The notes beneath the pieces were generated by a model, which saw only the letters and a program-made list of their open reading frames with translations, had not been told where the DNA came from and did no database searches. Source: Lasiosphaeris hirsuta (taxonomy: Eukaryota; Ascomycota; Sordariomycetes; Sordariales; Lasiosphaeriaceae). Taken from it: a DNA stretch of 64,000 nucleotides. Position numbers and translations under genes: made by a program. Location of the stretch: NCBI GenBank assembly GCA_030549175.1, contig JAUKUA010000005.1, positions 1,178,001 to 1,242,000 of the forward strand, in the 5' to 3' direction. This document shows positions 36,301 to 47,365 of this stretch, piece after piece. Within the stretch, counting starts at the first letter, position 1. Each line of letters begins with the position of its first letter.

Positions 36301-38369
36301 TGTCCCATCTTTCTTAGTTTATTATAGTGTTTGCTGTTGCTCGATTAGACCAATCTCGCTAAGTCAGTCATATAGTAACCGGTAAATCTGATGTGATTCA
36401 TGGATGGTCCTCAGAGAGAGTAGCCGGATGTCTATTCATTGACCTGGTCTGCCAACGACGATCGAGCCTGTCATGAACCAAAGAAGAAAAAAAAGAAAGG
36501 AAAAAACCCTGTCAGAGGATTCGGCATAGGATAACTGGGCGCTTTCTGTTTTGTAAACCGGTTTTGGTGTTTCTCTGGTTGTCGGCTACAGACGAGGCCG
36601 TGCCCCCTCTGAAGGTAGCTTCTCTGTAGGAACGACTTGAACTTGACGCTGCAGCTGCACCAGTGCCCGGTCCGGGCTGTTGCATGAGCACGGGCGCTCG
36701 GAAGATTTTCGAGGAGGACCAGGAGGCGGGACCCCCTTCACCTCCCTCAGAGTTCTCCACACATGTTATGTCAGTGAGGATCTGCTTCGAACAGGCGGTC
36801 CACAATCCCGCCCCCCCATTGACCACATCCTGTCTACTGGAAACAAACCCGCCAGTCAACCGTCCCTACCAGTTCACGTATTGGTGGTGTTCATGCGATG
36901 GTGACGGATTGCCTACTCTGGGCTTTCGGCAGTGTTAGGTAGAGTGTGAGGGAAGTGTGTGACTAATAGTGGCGGTCAACAACGTCGCGACAAAACATCG
37001 CTATTTGATCGTCGACGCGACTCACGCAAAAGTCGATATTCGTGTTTCATGTAAGTAATGACCCCGGACACGGGACTAGTGCGGGGTTTCTTCCGGAAAC
37101 ACGGCCAAATCTGTCGTGTAGACTGGGGCTCCAGACGCAAGTGAGCAGCATTGCATGTTTGCACACCATTGGCAACTACAAAAATAACAGGATCCCAACC
37201 AAGCATTGTACATGGTGGGCATACGTGAACATCTTACCCCTTTTTCAGGAGAGCTTGGTACTCCGAACGATATGTCTGAGAGCGCTACAGGGAGATGGGT
37301 GTAGGCTGCCAAGCTGCCTAGCATCAGCATGTACAATCGCCGTTGAGCCGGGAGAGCCGCCGGCGTGCAGACACGAACAGTCACAGCAGGACACTGTCAT
37401 GGAGTATTGAAGATTAAGATTACTGAGATTATGCCACGGTCGGTCATCAAGAGAGCGATCCCCGAGATGATGTGATAGCATTCCATCCGTAAACTGCACC
37501 TTTACCGCGCGCTTTAAACCGATCGTGGCCCTTTTCTGTCTTCTTGCTCGCGCGGTTATGCGGGGGTTACGAAGGATCTAACGACGTAACCGCGCTCCCA
37601 ATCATCTGCCCACGCCAATTAGGGCAAATATCGCCAGTACCATCTCGGCGGATCACGCTCTCGTTGGTTCGTCATAGCCGCTGACGACAAGGTAATGAGT
37701 TCTCACATCTGATGTACGCTCTGGGAACTGCAAGGCTACCATTCATAACTTCAAATTCTGTCCGCCAACCGAAACCGACACGGAGAATGCTGACTGTCAC
37801 ATATTGGTAGCCACTCCTTCTTGATGGTGGCGTTAGCGAATCATGGGGTTGAGATCGTCATCTGCCAGCGGTTGTTGGAACTAACGGGATCTTTTCCCAA
37901 GGCCCAAACAAGTAGTTCACGGATGATGACTGTGCCTAAGTAGCATTGAGCACGTAACTGGAAGGCTGAAAAAATGCCGTGAGCGCATATCGAAATATTG
38001 AAGTCACCCATGAGGGAGCCTTAGTAGCGCATGAGCACCCGATTATGATGCTTGGTTGCAGGTTCGCATGTTGAGGAGGGGAACCAGATCCTCAATTGAC
38101 ATAGGGTGGGGTGGTGCGGGGCTAAAATGGCATATAGGGGTTCTACCAATGACAAGCCAGGCCTCGGTGAGGCAAGGGGGGAGGTGGGCAAGGTGAACTG
38201 CTCGCAGAAAAGTTAACTAAAAATTTCCACACAGCCTTGCAGCAGCTGTTCCGAACCCTGGCATTTCTAGTCGGTCAACGAGCAATCGGGAACAAAGGAC
38301 CTCAAGCCAACCAGAGTGTCGGAAATTAGCATTGCGACTTCCAACACCTCTTTGTGCCCTCGAAAAGCC
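33390..38369. other. Gene-poor region upstream of RPC19
   Basis: About 5 kb between divergent genes. Only unsupported frames occur; one at 34489-34863 (minus) is produced by imperfect GTGGTCCCAGTGG-type repeats around 34660-34720. A (CTG) run lies at about 34090-34106. 37500-38200 is more AT-rich and featureless. No RNA gene or mobile-element ends were recognised. Confidence 0.55.
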
Positions 38370-39034
38370 ATGGCGAAATCTAAAAGCAGAACGAAAGCAC
38401 CTCAGAATGCCGACGAGGACGACGTCGTGATGCAGGAACTCCCAACGTCTCACCAGCCTGATGTCCAGGATGACGCCTCCATGGCTGAGGCTAATGGTGA
38501 GGACGACGCAGATATTGAGGACGAGGAAGAGGTCGAGGATGATACCCAGAGAGTTAGGCTTGTGAGTTAACCATTTTGAAATTCACTTGGTCTCGTGAGA
38601 AATAGCATTGACTAAGTGCAACTAGCTCCCTGGCTCAACCCCAACTGCTGCTTCATTCGAGTTCCTCGATGAAGGCCACACACTCGGAAATGCCCTGAGA
38701 TATATCATCATGAAAAAGTAAGCCCCGATTTGTTCAAATTTGGGATTTTTATCTCTAACGGACATCTTTCCTCGCAGCCCCGATGTTGAGTTCTGCGCCT
38801 ATGCTATCCCGCATCCTTCAGAACCCAAGATGAATGTGAGAATCCAGACGTATGGTAAGTTGCACATAAGATCATATGGAATGCATCGGTCATTGACGTA
38901 GTCATACAGAGGGAACAACAGCAATCGATGCGTTGCAAAAGGGCTTGAAAGATCTTCAGGACGTCTGCGATGTTGTCTCAGACAAGTTCGTGGCAGCCCA
39001 GAAGGGCTTCAAGAAGAAGTCAATCCCTCCCTGA
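38370..39034 (+). CDS. RPC19: RPC19/AC19, shared subunit of RNA polymerases I and III
   Basis: Alpha-like assembly subunit that pairs with AC40 in RNA polymerases I and III in the nucleus. Exons 38370-38561, 38626-38717, 38778-38854 and 38910-39034 give 161 aa (yeast 142). Introns are 64, 60 and 55 bp with gtgagt, gtaagc and gtaagt donors. The N-terminal 65 residues are acidic and disordered. The conserved core reads FEFLDEGHTLGNALRYIIMK, then NPDVEFCAYAIPHPSEPKMN and IQTYEGTTAIDALQKGL, the alpha-NTD-like dimerisation fold. The next gene converges on it, only 171 bp away. Confidence 0.95.
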
Positions 39035-39205
39035 TTCCCCCTGCTCCTTAGCGTTGGCATAGGATGGCGTTTTCGGTGTAGCCTGGGTCATGACATAGAC
39101 AGAGGAAAGGAATTGGTTCATATAAACGGCCAGGCCTAGGTAGACTTTTTTGACGAGATAACTGACTTCTTATGTACACATGCTCGAGAGGACTTTCGCC
39201 CCTTT

Positions 39206-39935
39206 CTAGTTACGTCCCTGGATGTGTATGTGAGTAGTCTGATGCGAGTATTGAGCAAGATGGGGGTTGGCACCCACCTCGAGGAACCCAGTCATGAAGT
39301 TTGACGGCAGCCTCCTGTCTCCCCTGAAGTTCTCCTCCTTGAAGTAGGACATGATGTGCGTGGTCTGGCGCCAGAAGTTCATGGTTTCCTAGGACGTTGA
39401 GATATCCATCAGCATTAACTCTTGTCGCCCAAAAAAGTACCAAGTCCCCTCTCCATTTCTGAATGTTCGCTGCTCTTCCCACCACCGCTGGTGCCGCTAC
39501 TGGGCTGTTGTCTTACCTGGTAGTCGGCGTGACTCTGGAAGATCATGACATCGACAACCGAGAGCTTGTTCACAAACCGGTTGCGCTCAAACTCCTGCCT
39601 TATGCGTGTCCGGATGGCAGAGACCGGGAGGGGAACCGAGTACATGGTCTGGATCTCAGGGGCCTGGAAAAGAACACAAAGAATCGTCAGCAACCAGGAT
39701 TTCTTGTTCCATCGGCCTCAGTTGGAACTGGCTGCTAATCGATGGCATATTCTTGCTACCCGATGGATGAACATACCCCACGGATCCAGGCACGATATGT
39801 CGCAAGCACCTGTCGCTTTGCCTCGGACCAATTGGCCGCTGTGATGTCCGTTAGTAGGTGATTAGGGTCTGCAATCGGTGGTCAGAGCTCACATTGCCGC
39901 GTTGTGATCGCGAATTGGGTGGGTGAGATCGCCAT
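39206..39935 (-). CDS. nuo14.8: NADH:ubiquinone oxidoreductase 14.8 kDa subunit (NDUFA6/LYRM6)
   Basis: LYR-family accessory subunit of mitochondrial complex I that anchors the acyl carrier protein. Five exons on the minus strand: 39935-39893, 39838-39777, 39663-39517, 39388-39278 and 39217-39206, giving 124 aa as in Neurospora-type proteins. Introns are 54, 113, 128 and 60 bp; the last coding exon holds only GRN plus stop. Conserved blocks: [41 protein letters not shown] and [17 protein letters not shown]. The LYR tripeptide appears as TYR in ATYRAWIRG, with the helix context kept. It is divergent from BUD31 across 382 bp. Confidence 0.92.
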
Positions 39936-40317
39936 GGCGGTCAATCCGGCGGGCAGCGCTGTGGTTCTTGTCGATTTGGTCAACGTGGATTGATCAAGCT
40001 TTGGGAGTTGTGAGGTGCTTGCTGCTCTCCAACCAGCTTCGATGGCACGGGCCAGCCGCCGGATGGCTCCGCCACACACACGCACGGCCTCAAGTGGCGC
40101 TACAGAGAACTACTATAGAACCTCCTAGATATGGTTAGTCATCCGCATCCCCTAAAGCCTTGGCACTAAGCTCCTGGATCTCCATTTTCCTCGCCCAAGC
40201 TTTACATCACATCGCGAACAACCAAACATCTCGAAGACTCAGTGTTTGCGCTCCTCGCCTGGCGCACTAAAGAAAAACAGAAAGGATCGCGCTAGAAAGG
40301 GATAATACAACAGAAAG
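39936..40317. promoter_or_regulatory. Shared divergent nuo14.8/BUD31 promoter region
   Basis: 382 bp between two start codons must carry both promoters. A possible donor (gttagt near 40135) could mark a leader intron for BUD31. No defined binding site was recognised. Confidence 0.45.
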
Positions 40318-40764
40318 ATGCCCGCCATCCGCCCATCCTCCAAGCGTAAGGCGCCGCCCGATGGCTTCAGCGATATCGAGGAAGACCTGCTCGTGTTTGG
40401 CAACAAGATGAAGGATGCACAAAACACCCCGACGGACAACATCCCGAAGCACCAGGCGCAATGGCCCATTTTCCAGATCTCGCATCAGCGGAGCCGCTAC
40501 ATCTACGAGCTGTACTACGAGAAGGAAGCTATCAGCAAGAAGCTGTACGAGTGGCTGCTCAAGAACGGCTACGCCGATGCCATGCTCATCGCAAAGTGGA
40601 AGAAGCAAGGGTACGAGAAGCTGTGCTGCCTGCGCTGTGTCCAGACCAAGGAGACAAACTTCAACTCGACGTGCATCTGTCGCGTACCCAAGGCTGGGCT
40701 CAAGGATGGTCAGGATGTCCAGTGTGTCTCGTGCGGCTGCCGCGGGTGCGCATCGAGCGATTGA
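40318..40764 (+). CDS. bud31: BUD31/G10 pre-mRNA splicing factor
   Basis: Small zinc-binding protein of the activated spliceosome (yeast Bud31/Cwc14, human G10). Single exon, 148 aa (human 144, yeast 157). The start MPAIRPSSKRKAPPDGF matches the family start. The middle has the conserved pattern QISHQRSRYIYELYYEKEAI, followed by SKKLYEWLLKNGYADAMLIAKWKKQGYEKLCC. The C-terminus carries the Cys-rich zinc cluster CCLRC, CIC and CVSCGCRGC. No odd features. It is convergent with the C2H2 gene. Confidence 0.95.
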   Translation: MPAIRPSSKRKAPPDGFSDIEEDLLVFGNKMKDAQNTPTDNIPKHQAQWPIFQISHQRSRYIYELYYEKEAISKKLYEWLLKNGYADAMLIAKWKKQGYEKLCCLRCVQTKETNFNSTCICRVPKAGLKDGQDVQCVSCGCRGCASSD

Positions 40765-41094
40765 GGAACGGGTTCGCAGTCGAAGGAAGGGAGGTCATTT
40801 TCTGCATTGGCATTTTTGATACCAAAGGAAGTCAGCCTGGCTTTTGCGCGCTCACAGAGCCGGCGTTTGAGAGTAAGATGCGTTCCAACCACCAGGCCTT
40901 GCACCATATACTCACCAGTCAAGGGGTTGCAGGGTTACATGAGGGGCTGTAACGAAAGCAGCGACAGGGTCATAAATCTACGAAGTAATGAAGTATGAAA
41001 CAGCACCGGATATTCCAACTAGTATGTTCCAAGTCTCTGTTGAGTATATCGTGGTATTATGCTTATGATATTCCACATGGAGAAATCCCCTCAG
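40765..41094. other. Intergenic region between convergent BUD31 and C2H2 genes
   Basis: 330 bp of shared 3' flank. No feature supported. Confidence 0.6.
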
Positions 41095-41997
41095 TTAGCG
41101 TTTTGCGAATCCGGCCCTCCCGCCTCGACCAAAGCGTATGCTGGGTGGGATGAACTGGAGGGCAGACATAGCGCCTGCGAGATCATCCATGGCCACATCG
41201 GGCTTCTGCTTGGGGGTCGGGGGTTTGGTATCCGTCACCCGCTGCTGGCTATCTGTCGATGCGTCTGGCTTTTCTGCAGCGGCAGAGATAGACACCTGGT
41301 TACGGGAATGGCCTTTTGCTGAGCCGCCAGCCGTGGCAACACTAGATCTCCGCCTGCGGTGGCCACCCTCTAGCAATAGAGATCGCCGCCCATCAATGCC
41401 GTCCCTTGTAACAGCAAAGAAAAAGTTTTTGGGGTACATATGCTTGTCTATGAGGTGCAATCTGCGCTTTTGAGGGGAATAGCATTTTTTGTCACAGCCC
41501 TCAACAAAGCATGAATACTGCATAGACGAAGTTAGCTGAGTGTTGCAAATTCTAAGACTCGGCGTAAACGAGGGCAGCAAAGGTGAACCCACAGTTCGAT
41601 CTCCCCTCTCTCTCTTCACTACAGCAAAGGAGTCGTGCATCTCCTCTATGTGAAGGCTGAGCAGATGGGCTGAGGGGAAGTTCTTGCGGCACTCGAGGCA
41701 GCGGTTGGTGTGAGTCTTGTGATAGTGAGACTCGTATTCATCGTAAGTAGCGAACACTTGCGGCTCCTTATGAGGGGGTAGAGAGCAGTGCATGTCGATG
41801 GTTTTTTGGGTGCCTGATGCTAGATCCAACTCGGTGATCTTCGCTGCGGGCGGTAAGGAGTCGTCGTCGTCGCTATTGTGAAATACAGGATGGTATTTAG
41901 TGGTGTGATGTATACCACTTCCGCCAGCGCTGATAGTCGTTGCTGGCGTGGTGGGATCATGCGGTGGCTCTTCGTTAGGCTCGCGTGAGCGCTTCAT
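41095..41997 (-). CDS. C2H2 zinc-finger protein (ZNF511-like)
   Basis: Likely nucleic-acid-binding protein of the conserved ZNF511 type; its role in fungi is unclear. Spliced exons on the minus strand are 41997-41593 and 41517-41095, giving 275 aa. Three finger-like units are visible: MHCSLPPHKEP ending HYHKTH, then CLECRKNFPSAHLLSLHIEEMH, then CFVEGCDKKCYSPQKRRLHLIDKHMYP. The last one, with its PQKRRLHLIDKHM pattern, is the family signature. The 75-bp intron (gtgggt...gcag, gctaact branch) is a multiple of three with no stop and would add 25 residues between fingers 2 and 3 if retained. The C-terminal third is basic and low-complexity, ending GRGGRAGFAKR. Confidence 0.8.
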   Translation of the reverse strand: MKRSREPNEEPPHDPTTPATTISAGGSGIHHTTKYHPVFHNSDDDDSLPPAAKITELDLASGTQKTIDMHCSLPPHKEPQVFATYDEYESHYHKTHTNRCLECRKNFPSAHLLSLHIEEMHDSFAVVKRERGDRTVGSPLLPSFTPSLRICNTQLTSSMQYSCFVEGCDKKCYSPQKRRLHLIDKHMYPKNFFFAVTRDGIDGRRSLLLEGGHRRRRSSVATAGGSAKGHSRNQVSISAAAEKPDASTDSQQRVTDTKPPTPKQKPDVAMDDLAGAMSALQFIPPSIRFGRGGRAGFAKR

Positions 41998-42964
41998 CTT
42001 GCATGCTGGGGAGGAGTAGAACTCGAGGGCAAGTTACTTTGAGTGTGACACCTCGAATCTCTCTCTGTCTCTGTCCATTCGCCTCTGTCTCCCGGTTAGG
42101 GCCTGTAGGCAACCCGACGCCTGTGCAAGTCCTGTGACGTGGGTTTATTTGTTATGGGGGTTGAAAAGAGGCTCTCAGTGCTGTTTTCTCACTTCACTTG
42201 AGTCTATGAAGGGCCAGTTGATATTCGCTGGTGTGAGTAAACGTGTCAGGCGGTGTAATGGAGACCTCGTTCACAGTGAATGATGTTGTGTGTACAACGC
42301 ACTGTGTGTCAATGGAGCTGCCCAGGCTCGGATCAGGGAAGGGAAGCTTGAGGGGGGCACGGACCAGTATCCACCAGTGCCCGCCATATATGTGAGCCCT
42401 GTGGGTTCGACCCTGGATTTGATCCTTGCCATTCCCACGGGTCCAGCCAGGTTGATTGGCCTTTAAGAGGTTCTCTGGTCCAACTCCAAGGAGCGCCAGC
42501 GAGTGACTCGACTGAGGGGATCTGTTGTCGCCCTACTTTTTTTGTTCCTCTCCTTCACCCACTCAGACGCATCGCTGGCACCTAGCTGTGTAGCTGTGCA
42601 GCTGTGCTTCTCTTCCCATCTCTCTACGCGGCCACCCGGCCCCAGTCTCCGACGACTGCCAAAAGCATCGAACACGCCCCCAGACATAATCACCGAGTCG
42701 ACGACGACCCCCGCTTGCCCAATGTTCTCACTCCCGGCCGCTCACTACGCCGCACGCCGCAGTGCCCCTCGGGGCCGATCCGCCCAATTGAGCGCCCTGA
42801 GTTATGGATCGCATGCGGAACCACGGTCTTTCTTCGAATTCGTGTGAGCCCAGCTGCTGAGCCCCGGTTCTCCACGAACCTAGCTCTGCGAGAGCGCCTC
42901 TCAAACCTTTGCGCCGAACCAGGCCATTTTACCTTTTTGCGATCCCGTAACAAATAAAAAGCAA
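41998..42964. promoter_or_regulatory. Divergent promoter region between C2H2 and EST1/SMG7-like genes
   Basis: 967 bp containing both promoters. CT-rich stretches occur on both sides. A tRNA B-box-like gggttcgaccctgg at about 42410 is not backed by a tRNA fold. Confidence 0.5.
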
Positions 42965-45900
42965 ATGGCAGCCAGGGCTCCCAAGGCCAGCCCAGTTTCC
43001 GCTGTTGCTACTGCTACGGCCACCGCTCCCGCAACAACTCCAGCGACCGCTGCAGTTCCAACGACGGTGACGCCTTCGGTTTCGGCTTCAGCTACTATGA
43101 TAGTGCCCGCGGCTGCGGTGCCAGCGACTACGAAAACGATGGACACCACTGAGTTCATCAACGTAAAATGGAAGTAAGTATTTGCGTCATTCTGACCCCA
43201 TCTCTGAATATTCCTCTGCTCTGCTGCCCCTGGGGCTTGAGCGCGCGACTCTTCAACTTCAGAATAGCTAATTCCGCAAATCTACAGGGCCGCGCAAAAG
43301 CTGCGCAACACTATTCATAAGGAGCTGGAGAAGATCTCCAGACTGAGTCTGACGGCCGATGAGCCCATGGCAAATTTTGAGGCAGTTGAGGAACTGATGA
43401 AAAAGTTTGTGGATATTTGTTTCCGCGGGAGTCGCACTAGGCTAATTTCATAGGTTTCGCCTCTTTTGCCTTGAAATTATTATGTCAGACATTCGAGCCG
43501 CGAACCAGAAAGGCGTTGAAGATGCCCTCTGGCAAATTCATTGCCTTGTTACCAAAGCTTACAGAAAGGTGACGGGTTCGCTGCAGGGGTCGGGTCTCGC
43601 AGTGCTCAAGCGCAAGGTTGAGAAGCTCTACATCGCATACATTACGACATCCCAGTCCTTCTACAGAGCCTATTTGCAGCGCTTCTGCGGTTCCTATAAG
43701 ATGAAGGAACTCGAGCGCGTCGCCCGTTTGGTCAAGTTCGAGCAGCCTGCGCTGAACCAAGTGCCGGTCAACGCTGCAGACCCTGAAGTCGAAGCACTGA
43801 TCACCATTTCCTTCCATAAGACTCTTATTTACCTCGGCGACCTTTCGAGATATCGCACCCTCATCCGCTCTAGGGATCGTTCTTTCAACTCGGCGCTCAC
43901 ATATTATGCGCTCGCGAATGAGATTATCCCTGAGAGCGGCTACGGCTACCACCAAAGCGGCGTTATCTATGCCGAGGCTCACAATCATCTCGAGATTGTT
44001 TACCACATGTTGCGCGCAATTGCGTGCGACCAGCCTCATCCGCTAGCAGCCACTAACCTTGAACGCGAGTTCCGCGACTTACGGGAGTTGAAGGCTGGTG
44101 GTGCCAAAGGAAGCCAAGAAGCTATGGTATCTTGGTTTGTCAAGCTTCATGCTTTCTACTTCCAGGGTCAAGAGTTCACTGAGCGTAAGGAGCTCGAGGA
44201 TGAGGTCGATCACCGCTTTGCCATGGCTCTCAAGGCAGGAAGTGAATCTACCGTCGATCCGGTCCTGTTAAAAATTATTCTCATCAACATCACCGCATAT
44301 GTTGTTGGAATGGATAAGATCCGAGGTAAGATCTCCGCAGTGATGACTCTTTTCTTTTCTGTTCTTTTCCTTTTGGGCTTGTCGCTAACTCCTTGTAGTT
44401 GAGTGGACGGACGCCAAGTCCCGCTCTTGCCAATTCACACTTCTCGTCAATATTCGCACCATTCACACTGTCTCACGTCTTCTCCAGCAAGAGACTCAGG
44501 ACCTTGTTCAGCAAAAATCCTCAACAGCAGTCGCTAGAGATGCTGCTTCCTCGGCCGAGGGTAGAATCCAGAGCAAGTTTACGCCGACTTTCCATCGAGC
44601 CTTACCTTTGCTCCGGGTCTACATGACTTGGCTGCTTTTCTACAGCTCGGATTTGGTCGCCTTCCAACCCCATCTAGAACCGCAGTTTGGAACCATGGGT
44701 AGAAGTCTTGCCAAAACCTTGACACTCTTGCTGGAGTTGTTGAGCGATAGCGCGGACTTCGGTAACACTGTCACCTGGCTCTTTCCCGAAGACGAAGAAA
44801 CAAGCGGAATCAAGTGCCTGAATGGCCCTGATTTGTACAGCGGTTGCCAGTTGCGATTTGATGCCTTGAAACAAGAACTTAAACCGCGCGCAGAGGATAT
44901 CAGCGACAAGGATTTGACAGCGGACAATGCTGCCTATACGCGCGCTTTCGATGTTGCCTTGTGTGCAATCCGTCTTGCTCAGAATTCTTCCTTTCCCATC
45001 ACCATGCCGAATGGATCAAAGACCTTTGTTTACATGGAAAATGGGAAGCCTTCGCAGGAACATCCCGGCATTCTCACAACCGAGCAGCCAGTCTCTGTTA
45101 ATCCTGACGTTGCGGCTTCCAAGCTTGCTACCATGACCGTAGCGGAGCCGATTGTGCCCAATATCTCAGTGCCGGCGATGACTCGGGCCGCGTCTGAGTC
45201 GGAAGACTTCTCTGATGACCGCGAATTTTATGAGCCTCGCCGGGAGAAGGTCAGAACTGCCGTGAGCGGTCCTACTACCGGTGGGATTACACAGGCACCA
45301 CCGCAACCAGAACCTCCCTCCGACTTCCCGCTCGATAATCAACTTCTAGACATGGTGAACCCTTTCTTGGCGCCGCCATCTCCCGATCGAGTCGATCCTA
45401 GCCATATTGATACCTCCTATGGAATGGGCTCGGTCACCGCTGGCGATGTTTTCGGACTAGCCGCCTCAACAAGTCCGGCCCCAGGATCGGCTACCTCTAA
45501 ATCATATCGAAACTTACCCTGGGAGTTCTTTTATCCTGCCGAACATACAGGTACTGGCCCTCGGAATACCGCAACTATCCGAAGTGCCGCAAGTGGCTGG
45601 GATTCACGCCCCGGAAGCTCGGGCAACAAGGGCAGTAATACCATCGGCAATAACTTCGGCATTCGTGGTCTAGAGAGCCTGGATGACCCATTTCTCAGCC
45701 GTTCCGAGTCGCTGACAAAGTCGAGCCGACTCGGTGTTTCGACCATGACACATTCCGCTGCGTTCCCTACGACGCAGGACTGGACTTCTCAAGCGGGACT
45801 CGACTCGAAGGCACGTGGTAATCAGCAGTTGCAGGCCGACAACATTCGTGGAATGTGGCCTGAGGTGGGAACCAGCACCTCGAATAACTCTACCTGGGGC

Positions 45901-46545
45901 ATCGGGCCGTGGCAGCAGCATGCCCCGCTTCCTACAGCAAACGATCGCCCTGCGCCGAACCCGCCCTTCCCATCCTCTATGGCATTCTCTGGGATTGGAT
46001 CGAGTCTACCGCCAGTGAACTCCCCATGGGGCTTGCCGATGAATGCTCCAGGACAAATGTTACAGGGCCAGAGCCAGGGTTCAGGTACGGGTTTCTCATC
46101 TTCTGGGATCCCTCAGCAAGGCACCAGGCCCTTTGCCCAATTCCCAAGCTACCCTATTCCCCAGGCTATTTACAGCCCTGGAGGCGGTCTCAACCACGCC
46201 ATCCAGCCGCCGCCCGGCCTATCCTGTCCCCCTGGTCTAGCACGGGGCAACCCAAATGGTAATGCTTTCGGCCCCAGCGCCGCAGCGGCCGGGCAGAGAT
46301 ACACGTCGTCAGCAACGGAGTTCGAGGCAGCTACCGCTTGGGAGGAGCACGACGCCAAACAGGTGCGTATGAATGCCTGGCTTGACGGTTACGAGCCCAA
46401 CCCGATGACAGTCGCCTCGCTCGCCAGACAAGGCCTGGTCGAGAACCAAGCTCCTGCTACAGTCGAGAGCGCCATCCGTAAGGCACCCTTCATGGCGGGG
46501 TACATCCCGCAAAAAGACGGACGCCCGAAGTTTCAAGACGCCTAG
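42965..46545 (+). CDS. EST1/SMG7-type protein (14-3-3-like TPR, NMD/telomerase factor)
   Basis: Member of the Est1/Ebs1/SMG5-7 family, which binds phosphorylated Upf1 in nonsense-mediated decay or, in yeast Est1, telomerase RNA. Exons 42965-43173, 43288-43418, 43489-44325 and 44399-46545 give 1107 aa. Residues 1-60 are Ala/Thr/Val low complexity. The 14-3-3-like/TPR core follows: KGVEDALWQIH, then ISFHKTLIYLGDLSRYRTL and SALTYYALANEIIPESGYGYHQ, HNHLEIVYHMLRAIA and HPLAATNLERE. After about residue 560 the protein is long, disordered and Gly/Pro/Ser/Asn-rich, with no PIN domain, which favours SMG7/Ebs1 over SMG6. Intron 2 has only a weak donor (gtttcc at 43419); gtcgca at 43431 is also in phase, so a few residues are uncertain. 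Confidence 0.84.
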
Positions 46546-47365
46546 GCAGCCCGACTCTTGAAACGGACGATGCGGCTCCGCAGCCCAACCAAGAATGCGT
46601 CACCTTGAAGCCGCAATGCCTTGCTGTGATGGCGTTGATGCCCTGCCGCGGGAAAGCAGAGGCCTTAGTATATAGTGTAGAATGCGCCTATTGCTACGGA
46701 TAGCGACATTTAAAATGCCTTGCGCAGGCCTTTTGAAAATGGCCCAGATGTCTGGGGAAAACTACCTCATGCCATCTCCCGGTATGTATAAGAGCCTTAT
46801 CCCACCTTCCCCTGGCGTGTTTAGGGAAGCTCAGATGACTAACATGAACGGTAATAGCCCTGCTATTGTACTGGGTAGGGGGGTACGCTAGATTTGAGAG
46901 TCCGCCGACACAGCGACTGAGAGCCAATTCCCAATTTTACAGAAACTTTTCAACTTTTGTTCACCTTGTGCCTTCTTTATCTCTCTCTTTGAGTCTGCCT
47001 GGAAAGCGTGTGTACCGTGCAATGGTGAATTGCCTCTCTGTTGTTCATTTACCACCGCTACTGCTGCTATGGTGTGACCGCGGCCCCTCCTATCCGCTTA
47101 TGAGATGAAACCTCAACTTCTTGTTTCCTGTCTGTCCTCTATCTGCTTTATCCGACGATGGATTTATATGGGGGGGATCATGAAGTTGAATTGCGACTTT
47201 GAAAATGCCAGATTACCCACATGACCCTAATATCCCGTTGTTGAAACCTTGCCCTGATTTTTGCTGTCCGTATGCCCTTCAACGCCAGCTACAATAGCAA
47301 GAAAAGGAAAATTGGGGCCCTAAAACTGGCCTGTTTGAGCCCCGGTTTGTTGCACAGAAATGTGT
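46546..47365. other. Intergenic region between convergent EST1/SMG7-like and ADK genes
   Basis: 820 bp of 3'-flanking sequence. No coding or RNA feature supported. Confidence 0.6.

Noticed and set aside
42400..42425. tRNA B-box-like sequence gggttcgaccctgg
   Set aside because: The flanking bases do not form a T-stem, and no A box, anticodon arm or acceptor stem could be found upstream.
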